Shown here: one piece after another, positions 16,453 to 24,472 of the stretch
Position numbering within the stretch: position 1 is the stretch's first letter
How the letters are laid out: every line of letters begins with the position of its first letter
Origin: Acidobacteriota bacterium
GTDB taxonomy: Bacteria; Acidobacteriota; Terriglobia; Acidiferrales; UBA7541
NCBI GenBank assembly: GCA_003223215.1
Contig: QHYH01000151.1
Span: 1-32,587, forward strand
Length of the DNA stretch: 32,587 nucleotides
Reading direction: 5' to 3'
The notes under the pieces: model-generated
What the model saw: the letters and a program-made list of their open reading frames with translations, nothing else
The model's database searches: none
Told to the model about the DNA's origin: nothing
Made by a program: the position numbers and the translations under genes

Positions 16453-17328
16453 TTATTTCACTTTCTTGCCTTGAGCGCTGAACTGGCTGAGATCAAAATC
16501 CTTGCGTCCAAGATTTGCCTTTCCCGAGCCCCCTTCGATTACAAGAATCGAGGAGCCGGGCTTGCCCTGCAGCTTTGCCTCCACTTGCGTCGCAGACCAA
16601 ACGCCGCCGATCTGCCGAAGCCCATAGTAAATGAATTCCTTCTGCTGTCCCGTCCCCCGAAGCGTCTTTACCACATGCACAGGATACAAAATGCCGCGGT
16701 CAATCCACGATGTTACCGAATCATAGTAAGTCCGGTCTTGAGAGCCGGACTTGCTCTTCAGGACAAAGCAATCCCGTGCGCCATATTTCTCCGCCGGCAG
16801 GGCTTCCTGATTCTTCCAGAAAAACTGGTTCTCGACCATGTCTTCATAGGAGAAGTCAGTTCCCACGAGTGGGTCGTTCCAACGTTCGAAGGGCAACACG
16901 CTAGCGGTCTTCTCGCCAGGAAGTACCGCCTCGATGGTCACGTGCCCGGTCACGCTCATATGCAAAAGAAGGCTCGTCTTCTCTGAGCCAGGCCCCGAGA
17001 TCTCGCATACCAGACGCAGACCATCGGGAAACCAGTGAGCTTTGCCGACAAACTTGTAGTTCGTGCGCTTGCCATTGCCTTCCACCCGTGTGACCCGCCC
17101 GGTCATGCGGTAGTCCAATTTCTCAATACGCTGGCGCGAGCCAGTCAGCGCCGTGTCCTGATCAGGATTCGCCGCAAAGGCCCGCGATGGATGCACCAGC
17201 GAGAACAGCACGAGCAAAGCGATGGACCCTTGAATCGTCCCAAAGATGCAGTTCGCCCATCTGGCCGCTGGATACCGGCCAAACTTGCGGCTGAGAGAGA
17301 GCACTACGACGCGGCGCAGGAAGGTCAT
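16453..17328 (-). CDS. LolA-like outer-membrane lipoprotein-sorting type protein
   Basis: This 291-residue protein has an N-terminal export segment (TIQGSIALLVLFSLVHPSRA, cleavage near AFAAN). The body is LolA-like beta structure: YRMTGRVTRVEGNGKRTNYK, then RWNDPLVGTDFSYEDM, DCFVLKSKSGSQDRTYYDSV, and GVWSATQVEAKLQGKPGS. The 'DPL.GTDFSYEDM' box is typical of the LolA-like family (PF17131), often encoded near MMPL/RND transporters. It probably carries a lipid or lipid-linked molecule across the periplasm in cooperation with the MMPL protein, whose gene converges on it. The start at 17328 has only a weak ribosome site, and the first 20 residues may not be translated. Confidence 0.72.
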   Translation of the reverse strand: MTFLRRVVVLSLSRKFGRYPAARWANCIFGTIQGSIALLVLFSLVHPSRAFAANPDQDTALTGSRQRIEKLDYRMTGRVTRVEGNGKRTNYKFVGKAHWFPDGLRLVCEISGPGSEKTSLLLHMSVTGHVTIEAVLPGEKTASVLPFERWNDPLVGTDFSYEDMVENQFFWKNQEALPAEKYGARDCFVLKSKSGSQDRTYYDSVTSWIDRGILYPVHVVKTLRGTGQQKEFIYYGLRQIGGVWSATQVEAKLQGKPGSSILVIEGGSGKANLGRKDFDLSQFSAQGKKVK

Positions 17329-17561
17329 ATCTCTATGTATACAGACAAAGTCCGTATAGCGCTATCCAGAGCGACGGGCCAAGCACCTTTCCGGCACAGA
17401 CGCCCTCATTTCGCGTTGCCAGAGATCACTCTCCCAGCGATAACGCGAACTTGCCGACACTAAGCAATTAGTCAGACCCGGGCAATGGACAGTGCCTGCG
17501 ATTTGCATGAAATTTAGGTGACCGTTCAAGCTTGTGATAGAAGAGAGGTTGTACCCATCCT

Positions 17562-17642
17562 GTCCCTGGCGAATTGGCACGGTGTCAAGGCTCAAAGCAA
17601 TGTCACATTGCACCGAAGCAAAACAACAATTCGCCAACCACA
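17562..17642 (-). repeat. Structured ~80-bp repeat, copy 1 (reverse orientation)
   Basis: Read on the minus strand, the ends are TGGCGAATTG and CAATTCGCCA, a perfect 10-bp inverted pair. Inside are a GCAATG-TGA-CATTGC hairpin and a CGGTG/CACCG pair. Two further copies lie at 28161 and 32241. It is likely a MITE- or REP-like non-autonomous element, or a structured RNA repeat. It sits upstream of the DinB-like gene. Confidence 0.7.
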
Positions 17643-17717
17643 CGTTCCAACCGTGACGGATGAGCAGAACGGAGGAAGGGCCTCGCGGAAGGTTTGAAGG
17701 CAGGAAACGAACGAGCG

Positions 17718-17745
17718 ATACCCTCTGCGATGCCCCCTGCGGTTC
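17718..17745 (+). repeat. 28-bp direct repeat flanking the dinB-like gene, left copy
   Basis: ATACCCTCTGCGATGCCCCC followed by TGCGGTTC recurs as 18522-18549 with four mismatches. The two copies bracket the DinB-like gene (17863-18450). Each contains CCCTCTGC or CCCCCTGC twice. They may be recombination or insertion scars, or a paired protein-binding site. Confidence 0.45.
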
Positions 17746-17862
17746 GCGTGAAATAAAATGCGCCCCGACAGCGTATATAGGAGCATCGCCCACGGGAACC
17801 ACTGCATGCGGATGGACCATGCATGTACGTGGCCCACATCTGCATATAAGGAGGGTGAAAAG

Positions 17863-18450
17863 ATGAAATTCCGCGTTATCGTTTCGGCGGTGGTTCTGAC
17901 CCTGCTCTCCACGGCGGCGTTCGCACAAGACGCGAAACGCCCGCCGGAGAGCAGGCCGGAGCAGACCCCACAAGCCAATCCGTTCAGCACGTTCAATAAA
18001 ATTGCGTACGCAAGGATAAAGACCATCCTTGTCAGTTCCGCTGAAAAAATGCCGGAGGAAAATTACAACTTCAAGCCGACGGACCCGGTTCGCAGCTATG
18101 GCCAAATTGTGGGGCATGTGGCCGACGCGCAATACAACTTTTGTTCGCTGGCACTCGGAGAGAAAAATCCTGGCCTGAAAATCGAACAAACCAAAACCAC
18201 GAAAGCCGATCTCGTCGCGGCCCTGAAAGACGCAGTTGCCTATTGCGACAAAGCGTATGACAGCATGACCGATGCATCCGGCAGCCAAACGGTCAAACTC
18301 TTCGACATGGATATGCCCAAATTCGGCGTGCTGAACATCAACAACATGCACGATATGGAGCACTACGGCAATTTGGTCACGTACATGCGGCTCAAGAACA
18401 TTGTGCCGCCAACGAGCGAACAGCCACCTGCCGCACCGCAGAAGAAATAA
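17863..18450 (+). CDS. Exported DinB-like protein
   Basis: This 195-residue protein starts at ATG 17863 with AAGGAGGG nine bases before. The signal peptide is MKFRVIVSAVVLTLLSTAAF with cleavage after AFAQD. The body is a DinB-type four-helix bundle with the metal histidines His85 (GQIVGHVADAQYNF), His163 and His167 (NNMHDMEHYGNLVTY). DinB-family proteins are metal-dependent thiol or damage-related enzymes, and exported ones are frequent in Acidobacteria with unknown substrates. Upstream lies a dyad-rich stretch (GTGGCCCAC at about 17830). The gene is flanked by 28-bp direct repeats. A 379-residue frame on the opposite strand is a shadow. Confidence 0.82.
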   Translation: MKFRVIVSAVVLTLLSTAAFAQDAKRPPESRPEQTPQANPFSTFNKIAYARIKTILVSSAEKMPEENYNFKPTDPVRSYGQIVGHVADAQYNFCSLALGEKNPGLKIEQTKTTKADLVAALKDAVAYCDKAYDSMTDASGSQTVKLFDMDMPKFGVLNINNMHDMEHYGNLVTYMRLKNIVPPTSEQPPAAPQKK

Positions 18451-18521
18451 TTCAATGTGACCAAGTTTTTGCGTCGGAAGCCGTTCTGGGGGGCGTTCCA
18501 TCCAGTGGAAGGGGAATAGTC

Positions 18522-18549
18522 ATACCCCCTGCAATGCCCCCTGCAGTTC
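18522..18549 (+). repeat. 28-bp direct repeat flanking the dinB-like gene, right copy
   Basis: This is the partner of 17718-17745, in the same orientation and about 800 bp away. It lies directly before the nuclease fragment. Confidence 0.45.
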
Positions 18550-18906
18550 TGCCGGCGGAGCAATGGAAAAAGCGATGAATTCGTCGCGCAGAGCAGCGAA
18601 AGCGAATTCATCACAGGGCACATTGATTTCCTACAAGTCCGCGACGGGTACCTGCAGATCCTCGACTACAAGCCCGACGCGCGGAAAGAGAGGCGCGCTC
18701 GTGTACAACCTACAATCTATGCGCTCGCGCTGGCCCGAAGGACGAATCTGCCCCTCAAGAGCTTCAAGTGTGCATGGTTCGACGCGAAGGATTATTTCGG
18801 ATTCCTTCCTATCAAAGGGGTCTATCGGCCAGAAGTGCAGCCTGCCATTCTGACGCCTCCTTCCTTTCGCGAGGTTGTCGAAGGTCATAACAATTCCTCT
18901 GCATGA
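18550..18906 (+). pseudogene. C-terminal fragment of a PD-(D/E)XK nuclease
   Basis: In the frame ending at TGA 18904-18906, the text SEFITGHIDFLQVRDGYLQI runs into LDYKPD, then YALALARRTNLPLKSFKCAW and FDAKDYFGFLP. The GxxDF...(I/L)LDYKP spacing is the catalytic core (Asp, then Asp-x-Lys) of the PD-(D/E)XK nuclease superfamily. No start codon with a ribosome site precedes it, and a stop lies at 18517, so the N-terminal half is missing. The frame MEKAMNSSRR... over the same DNA is a shadow. It could be the tail of a restriction-type or RecB-like nuclease from a defence island. Confidence 0.55.
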
Positions 18907-19035
18907 ATGCGAAGTGATTGACCGATTGGTTCATGGAACGCGGGCCTGTCCGACCTGGTTGCTCTGACTCTACGAAAAATTTAGGGGCAATAAGGGGGCG
19001 CCGCAAAACTCCTTTATTTCCAATAAAACAGTAGT

Positions 19036-19062
19036 TTCGATCCCCACCGCCCCTACCAAAAC
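19036..19062 (+). repeat. Attachment-type repeat D: tRNA-Lys 3' end
   Basis: TTCGATCCCCACCGCCCCTA and the following CCAAAAC match 4809-4835 exactly and the tRNA 3' end up to CCAA. Like copy B, it is followed by AAAAC. It is the last trace of the tRNA end in the window and lies 17 bp before the IS481-type remnant, closing the ladder of integrations. Confidence 0.75.
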
Positions 19063-19078
19063 TTCTTGGTCCGGCCCG

Positions 19079-19347
19079 GACACATGGGTGACACAACGTA
19101 CCTAAGACATGGGTAACACTTTTGGGCCGAACGGATTTTCGAGCGGTTCGAGCACTCGAGTCTCCAGATCGAAGTATCCCAGATCGTACTCCATAAAACT
19201 CACCAGCCAGATATCATCGTGAACTTCTTTGATGCCGACGGCTTGGCCGGCAAAGACCGTGCTGAAATTGATTTTTTTCTCGCCCAGACAGATGCGGCCA
19301 CAACGGGTTACCACGATGGTTTTGTCGTGGAGTGGATAGTCGATGTC
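19079..19347 (-). mobile_element. IS481-type remnant: transposase C-terminus and one end
   Basis: The minus-strand frame gives DYPLHDKTIVVTRCGRICLG, then FAGQAVGIKEVHDDIWLVSF and NPFGPKVLPMS. This is the standard C-terminus of IS481-like integrase-core transposases (after the DDE domain). A TAA at 19348-19350 and the absence of upstream catalytic sequence show that only the tail survives. Past the stop, ACATGGGTGACAC (19081) and ACATGGGTAACAC (19109) form a subterminal repeat as at IS481 ends. It is non-functional. Confidence 0.7.
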
Positions 19348-19401
19348 TTACGGGCAAACAAGTCGTGCGTAGGGCTGAAGTCAAAGGTCACCGTCATGGT
19401 T

Positions 19402-19562
19402 TCAGGTTTCAGGCGTGCTCTTGATTGAGGCCAGTAGTAGTTCCTGGTCTGCGGTTCCGGTGGTGCCGTTGGATTTGACCGCTTTGTACGCTTCGTACAC
19501 CAGCTTCTTATCGGATGTTGAACGGCGGGTCCGGTGCATGGAAGGACTTTTCCATGTCTCAA
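19402..19562 (-). pseudogene. Possible N-terminal fragment of a group II intron reverse transcriptase
   Basis: A minus-strand frame contains RSTSDKKLVYEAYKAVKSNG and then TTGTADQELLLASIKSTPET before a TGA at 19402-19404. The K(L)VYEAYKAV(K)SN(G) run followed by G.A/V.D closely resembles the beginning of group II intron-encoded RT/maturase proteins. The reading is lost after about 12 more residues. It is short, so the assignment is tentative. No ribozyme structure was recognised nearby. Confidence 0.35.
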
Positions 19563-19681
19563 TTCTGTAGGCCGTTCAAGTTAGAAAGGAGCGAGTTTTA
19601 AACTAAAATCCAATCCGCCAGATTCATGAATTTGTGATTTAATCTCCGGCGCACGCTTCCCGCAGAAGCCAGGAGAACCTC

Positions 19682-21265
19682 ATGAAGCTCAGCGTACGGT
19701 CGTGGTTGCTGATTTGGCTGTTGATCATCCTATGCGTCCAGCCTCTTTTGGCACAAAACGCGCCGCCTGCAGATTTGGACGCCTATGTGGCGCGAGTCTT
19801 GAAAACTTTTGAAGTGCCCGGTCTGTCCGTGGCGATCGTGAAAGATGGCAAGGTGGTGATGGCGAAGGGGTATGGCGTTCGCAAACTGAGAGAGCCAGCG
19901 CTCGTGGATGAAAACACGCTCTTTGGCATTGGCTCCAACACGAAAGCGTTCACAACCGCTGCGCTGGCAACGCTGGTCGACGAAGGCAAGATCTCCTGGG
20001 ACGACCCTGTCTATGAGCGCCTGCCAGGATTCCAGATGTACGACCCGTATGTCTCACATGAAATGACGATTCGGGATCTGTTGACTCACCGGAGCGGCAT
20101 GGGATTGGGCGAAGGCGACCTGCTCTTCTGGCCGCACACCACGTTCACGCGCGCGGAAGTCATCTACCGGCTGCGCTTCATGAAGCCGGCATCCAGCTTC
20201 CGCAGCCGATTTGCCTATGACAATTTGCTGTATATGACCGCGGGGCAGATCATTCCCGCTGTAACCGGAAAGTCCTGGGAAGACTACGTTCGCGAGAAGA
20301 TTCTGCGCCCGCTGGGAATGAACACCACGAACCTAAGCAATGCCGACTTCAAGGCCGGTGATGATTACGCCTGGCCGCACTCGAAAGTCGACGGAAAACT
20401 TCAGCCCATCGAATTCGTGAACCTGGACAATGCGGGTCCGGCGGGCTCGATCAATTCATCCGTCGCCGAAATGACCAAATGGGTGTTGCTGCAGTTGAAT
20501 CAAGGAAAGATGCCCGGACGCGACGAGCGCATTTTCAGCGAACGGCAATCGCGAGAAATGTGGAGCGCGCAGACGATTCTTCCCATTGGCGCTGGGGCCT
20601 CGCCACTTGCGACGAAGAGGCCGAAATTCGCCGCTTACGGACTTGGCTGGGGCCTAAGCGACTACCACGGGAGAAAAATGGTGGCCCACACTGGCGGCGT
20701 GGCCGGCATGGTGTCGCGTGTGATGCTGGTTCCCGAAGAAAGCTTGGGCGTCGTCATCCTAACCAACGCTGAACAAGGAGGGGCTTTCGACTCCATTCTT
20801 TACCATATCCTGGATTCTTACTTCGGGCTTGCGCCCACGGATTGGATTGCGGCGCACAAAGCTGCGGAAGAGCAAGGGGAGAAAGAGGCGGCCGAAATCA
20901 TGAAGCAGCAGGAGTCGGGCCGCGCCGCTGACTCAAAACCTTCTTTGCCATTGGAGAAGTACGCGGGAGTTTATACCGATCCGTGGTATGGCCCGGTTAC
21001 GATTCGAATGGAGGGTGGCAAACTCGTCTTTACGCTCGACCACACACCGCAAGCCGTTGCTGACCTTCAGCATTGGCAATACGACACTTTCAAAGCGCAT
21101 TGGCGCGACCGCACCATCGAGGATGCGTTCCTCACCTTTACGCTGAAACCGGACGGAGCCATTGACCACTTCACCGCGGTAGCGGTTTCACCGCTCGCCG
21201 ATTTCAGCTTTGACTATCAAGACCTGTACCTGACTCCGAAAAAAGAGGGAGCAGGAAGGAATTAG
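19682..21265 (+). CDS. Secreted serine beta-lactamase-like hydrolase (class C/esterase type) with C-terminal DUF3471-like domain
   Basis: This 527-residue protein starts at ATG 19682 after AGGAG. The signal peptide ends near LLAQNA (about 25). The beta-lactamase/PBP fold (about 30-400) has Ser85-x-x-Lys88 in GSNTKAFT, Tyr179-x-Asn181 in FAYDNLLYM, and His336-Thr-Gly338 in AHTGGVAG. All three active-site motifs are intact. From about 420 (LEKYAGVYTDPWYGPVTIRM) a lipocalin-like DUF3471 domain follows. Family members are D-aminopeptidases, esterases or carboxylesterases acting on peptidoglycan peptides or ester bonds. True beta-lactamase activity is not implied. It is intact, monocistronic and flanked by degraded DNA on both sides. 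Confidence 0.9.
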   Translation: MKLSVRSWLLIWLLIILCVQPLLAQNAPPADLDAYVARVLKTFEVPGLSVAIVKDGKVVMAKGYGVRKLREPALVDENTLFGIGSNTKAFTTAALATLVDEGKISWDDPVYERLPGFQMYDPYVSHEMTIRDLLTHRSGMGLGEGDLLFWPHTTFTRAEVIYRLRFMKPASSFRSRFAYDNLLYMTAGQIIPAVTGKSWEDYVREKILRPLGMNTTNLSNADFKAGDDYAWPHSKVDGKLQPIEFVNLDNAGPAGSINSSVAEMTKWVLLQLNQGKMPGRDERIFSERQSREMWSAQTILPIGAGASPLATKRPKFAAYGLGWGLSDYHGRKMVAHTGGVAGMVSRVMLVPEESLGVVILTNAEQGGAFDSILYHILDSYFGLAPTDWIAAHKAAEEQGEKEAAEIMKQQESGRAADSKPSLPLEKYAGVYTDPWYGPVTIRMEGGKLVFTLDHTPQAVADLQHWQYDTFKAHWRDRTIEDAFLTFTLKPDGAIDHFTAVAVSPLADFSFDYQDLYLTPKKEGAGRN

Positions 21266-21669
21266 CGTAGGCCGCTTATTCCTGTTCGTTGAGGAATTCG
21301 ACTGTCGGCGGTCCCGGGAGCAGTCCGGCTTGCGTGCCGCGTACGATCAACTCTCTCACGGCTTGCCTGCCTTTTTTCGCCTTAGCCGAGCGTCCACTTA
21401 TTCACTTACATGCCGATAAAAGTGTCGGCGAGTTCCATGTTCATCTCTCGCGCGAATTGCATCGCGTAATTCAGCGCTTCTACACGAAAGGCAACACTGT
21501 TGCAGATCGTTTTTCGGCCAGATCCATCCCCCGAGAACTGCGGTGGCCAAGTCACTGTCGATTTCGATTTGAATTTGTGGAAAAGCAGAATGGAAACGGA
21601 GGGTCGGTTAAACCTTCCGTTTGAACTGCTAAAGATTCGACCCGACGAGCGCCTGTGCTTTGAGTCAAG
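21266..21669. other. Gap of ~400 bp with coding debris only
   Basis: No intact gene is seen. On the minus strand, short stretches read like protein: EALNYAMQFAREMNMELADT ends near 21407, and RSAKAKKGRQAVRELIVRG sits over about 21310-21390. They lie in different frames with stops between. I read this as one or two old gene ends with several lesions. No family was recognised. Confidence 0.3.
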
Positions 21670-22434
21670 CTAGCGGCCCGCCGCTTTTGCTGCGGGCCGA
21701 GTGAGCCAAGTTTCGAAACGCGTTTCGCCAAGTCGGGCGTCTTTGCCGGGGACTAGTGTTCGCTCGCCGACCTCCGCGCCGGAGTAACGCGCGCGTGGGT
21801 CGGCAATGACTTCGCGGGGATCTTTGAGGGTGGCCAAGCGCCGCCGGACTAGTTCATCCAGGCGAAACTGTTCCGGCCCCCCTATTTCGACGATGCCATT
21901 TCCCGGCGGGCCGACAGCGATCCTGCCTACGCCACTCGCGACATCGTCGGCAGCCATCGGCTGGAAAAGCACAGGTGGCAAATGCACCTTGTCGCCGTCG
22001 AAGGAAATGTCGGCAAGCCCCTTGAGGAACTCGAAGAACTGCGTCGCGCGCACGATGGAGTAGGGGATTGAAGATTCTTTGATCAGTTTCTCCTGAGCGA
22101 TTTTAGCGCGGAAGTAACCGCTTTCGGACAGCCGGTCGGTTCCCACAACCGATAACGCAACGTGATGTCCTACCCCTGCGGCCGCTTCATAGGTGAGGAG
22201 GTTACGAGTTGATGTTTCGAAGAACGTCAGCACTGCTGCGTCCTCCCAGGCGGGAGAGTTTGATACGTCAACGACTACCGAGGCACCTTTCAGCACTTCG
22301 GCCAGTCCCTCGCCCGTGACAGTGTTGACCCCCGAATTGGGTGATGCCGCTGCCGCATCGTGCCCGTGCTCGCGCAACTTGGTAACCAGCTTTGACCCGA
22401 TGAGTCCACTGCCGCCGATCACTACGATTTCCAT
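21670..22434 (-). CDS. NAD(P)-binding NmrA-like / atypical SDR protein
   Basis: This protein has 254 residues from ATG 22434, preceded on its strand by GGGAAGG; an upstream in-frame start would only add MKSPGRREGEF. The Rossmann glycine motif GGSGLIGSKL is at about 7-16, the beta4 segment is VVVDVSNSP, then HHVALSVVGTDRLSESGYFR and YSIVRATQFFEF. The typical SDR Tyr-x-x-x-Lys is replaced by YFRAKIAQE, as in NmrA-like sensors and NAD(P)H-dependent quinone or redox proteins. It probably binds NADP(H) in the cytosol. It has no operon partner in view. Confidence 0.85.
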   Translation of the reverse strand: MEIVVIGGSGLIGSKLVTKLREHGHDAAAASPNSGVNTVTGEGLAEVLKGASVVVDVSNSPAWEDAAVLTFFETSTRNLLTYEAAAGVGHHVALSVVGTDRLSESGYFRAKIAQEKLIKESSIPYSIVRATQFFEFLKGLADISFDGDKVHLPPVLFQPMAADDVASGVGRIAVGPPGNGIVEIGGPEQFRLDELVRRRLATLKDPREVIADPRARYSGAEVGERTLVPGKDARLGETRFETWLTRPAAKAAGR

Positions 22435-22545
22435 GAATTCGCCTTCCCTTCGACCTGGGCTTTTCAAAACTGCCCGTCGTACTCGCTAAGACTAGCGACC
22501 CCATCGTAGGAAACCTGCGTGCGATTCTAACCTCCGACACAAACG

Positions 22546-22638
22546 CTACTCCACCGGGTCATACTCCGCAACCAAGAAAAAACCTGCCTCGCGAAAAATT
22601 TGAGCATCACGTGTCAACAATTCCGTTGGTAGTCGGTC
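22546..22638 (-). pseudogene. Possible PIN-domain C-terminal scrap
   Basis: The minus-strand frame LPTELLTRDAQIFREAGFFL continues VAEYDPVE and ends at TAG 22546-22548. ELLTRDAQIFREAGF resembles the last strand-helix of PIN domains (TRD...F...G). Only 30 residues survive between stops. It is a remnant of a toxin gene, if correct. Confidence 0.28.
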
Positions 22639-22667
22639 TTACTGCGAGCGCGGCAACGGTTCAAACC

Positions 22668-22769
22668 TCACTGCGACAGCACGGACACTACGTTGCTGAA
22701 ACGTGCGACGACAGCTAAATCCAGCCTGCCATTCCCGTTAAAGTCACCGACGGCAACGCATTGCGGAGC
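22668..22769 (-). pseudogene. FG-GAP/VCBS repeat gene end
   Basis: The minus-strand frame reads APQCVAVGDFNGNGRLDLAV then VARFSNVVSVLSQ and a TGA at 22668-22670. VAVGDFNGNGRLDLAV is the calcium-binding FG-GAP/VCBS repeat consensus of secreted integrin-like propellers. Only one blade remains, at the very C-terminus of a lost gene. Confidence 0.6.
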
Positions 22770-22859
22770 ACAGGAAACCCGGTGGCGCAAGCTAGTCCTC
22801 ATGCGACGCCTCCGCGCGCGGGGCGGCTACGTCCTAACGCACTTCGTTCTTGGCACGGT

Positions 22860-23042
22860 TTAATTTGCCGCAGTTTCGGCCACAACCGGAGCAATCTTAG
22901 AAAAATGGCAAAGCCAACCTTTTGGGCTTCGCGTAAAAACATCAGTAACATCTTGGTCAAAGAATTTTGTTGTATCCGGGGTTTGCCGATACTCCTCGAT
23001 GTAGGTCACGACGGCAGTGTCCGCAAATATAAATACTCTCAT
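22860..23042 (-). pseudogene. DUF4440/SnoaL-like protein C-terminal fragment
   Basis: The 60-residue frame includes FADTAVVTYIEEYRQTPDTT then QDVTDVFTRSPKGWLCHFSK and ends IAPVVAETAAN. This is how NTF2-like DUF4440 proteins end (DTAVVTY ... TDVF.R..GW....S..APV). The first half of the ~120-residue fold is missing, and no ribosome site precedes the ATG at 23042. Confidence 0.5.
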
Positions 23043-23125
23043 GTTCTTCTATTCGATTGTGTAGGGATTTTCGCCATTTCCGTGGTTTGCAAAATTGCTC
23101 TTCACGCTGTCCTCAAAATCTTTGG

Positions 23126-24241
23126 TTATGGTTTGTGGCCGATGCCGAACTGGTCGCCCGCGCGAACGGGTCGACCGTTGGCGAACACGACCTCCAGTAG
23201 TTTTTCGCTTTGTACGTGCTTTCCGGTTTCGTCTTCAAGCGTGGTAACAATACGCTTGGTGCTGGTGTCGATGACGTCGCCGGTGGAGGGATAAGCGCGG
23301 CGGCCGTCGATGCTGAAGGTGATCCAGCCGGGCTGGTCGCGCAGTTTGATGCTCGTCGTTTGCTTCGGCGGCATCACGGTGGCATCGAAGATATGAATGC
23401 TGCTGTTGGCGCTGTCGGCAAGCCACAGCTCTTTTTCGTCGGGCGTGAGCGCAATGCCGTGGCTGGGGCAGCCATGCCGCTTGGTCGGCCCTTTCTGATA
23501 GCCAGCAACCTCGACGCGATGCAACATTTGCCCGGTTTTGCAATCTCCTACTTCAAAGCCGAGCAACTCGTTGACGTTGACGAAGCAAAGGGTCTGGCTG
23601 CCATTGATTGTGAATGGGCGAATGGAATTGCTGAAGGGGCCGATCTGGTTCACAACCGTGTGGGTTTTCGTGTCCGCAACAGAAAGAATGGGCGACCGCA
23701 GGCCGGCAAGATAGACACGGGAGCCATCCGGTCCGTAGATCGTGTTATGCGCGCCGGAATCGAGCTTGATCTTCGCGATTACGTCTCCGGTTGCAGCGTC
23801 GACGACGTTCCAGTGCGGACCTTCGAGGGAAGGCACGTAGAGTATTTTTCCGTCAGATGAGATGGCTAGGCGATCCGAGCCGCCATCGTAGGTCTTCTCC
23901 CAGACCTTCTTTTCGGTGATGAGATCAAAACAGGCTACGCGCTTGATGGTGCTGACGTAGAGCTTGCCGGTCTTCGCGCTTGCGGCAGTACCCTTTACGT
24001 TTTCAGCGGCCTCGCCGGGAGGCACGTCCCAGGTCGGAATCCGCTTGATAAATTTGTAGCCGACATCAATGTCGTAGACCAGAATGCCGACTCCGCCGTA
24101 TTCCAGATCATTGCGAATGCCCGGAACCGCGACGTAGAGCCGATGCTGCTCTTTTTCCGGCGGTGGTGTGGCACGGAGCTGTAAAAAAATCACAGGAGCA
24201 AGCAGAAACAAGGACCAGATTAGGCTCTTATGCAGATTCAT
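23126..24241 (-). CDS. Secreted YVTN-type beta-propeller protein
   Basis: This 371-residue protein starts at ATG 24241, with GGAGTAG upstream on its strand. The signal peptide is MNLHKSLIWSLFLLAPVIFL, with cleavage near LRA. Repeating blades follow: TGKLYVSTIKRVACFDL, DRLAISSDGKILYVPSLEG, YGPDGSRVYLAGLRSPILSV, TPDEKELWLADSANSSIHIF, and GWITFSIDGRRAYPSTGDVI. The 'PDG...YV..' periodicity marks a seven-bladed YVTN/YncE-like propeller. Such exported proteins bind ligands or partner proteins, and no catalytic site is implied. It is intact and monocistronic; 24242-24472 upstream shows no other gene. Confidence 0.82.
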   Translation of the reverse strand: MNLHKSLIWSLFLLAPVIFLQLRATPPPEKEQHRLYVAVPGIRNDLEYGGVGILVYDIDVGYKFIKRIPTWDVPPGEAAENVKGTAASAKTGKLYVSTIKRVACFDLITEKKVWEKTYDGGSDRLAISSDGKILYVPSLEGPHWNVVDAATGDVIAKIKLDSGAHNTIYGPDGSRVYLAGLRSPILSVADTKTHTVVNQIGPFSNSIRPFTINGSQTLCFVNVNELLGFEVGDCKTGQMLHRVEVAGYQKGPTKRHGCPSHGIALTPDEKELWLADSANSSIHIFDATVMPPKQTTSIKLRDQPGWITFSIDGRRAYPSTGDVIDTSTKRIVTTLEDETGKHVQSEKLLEVVFANGRPVRAGDQFGIGHKP

Positions 24242-24472
24242 GGTCTCTACTCCAGCGACGCGAGATCAGGGCAGATATATCAGAGCATCGCAAGCGCGTC
24301 GAGAGCGCATTTGACGAGCGAACTGGGAGTGATACGAACCCAGACAAACAGCCAAGACTGGCGCCGCTGATCGTGGTCAGATCCTGCCCATAAAATTGTC
24401 TGAACTAGGGGTTCAGCCGCGCAGCCATCAGCCCATGGCTTTAATTTGTCTCGGAGTGAATGATTTCTAACC

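Noticed and set aside
17362-18501. 379-residue minus-strand frame
   Set aside because: It lies opposite the DinB-like gene, which has a signal peptide, a strong ribosome site and metal histidines; the antisense frame has no recognisable domain.
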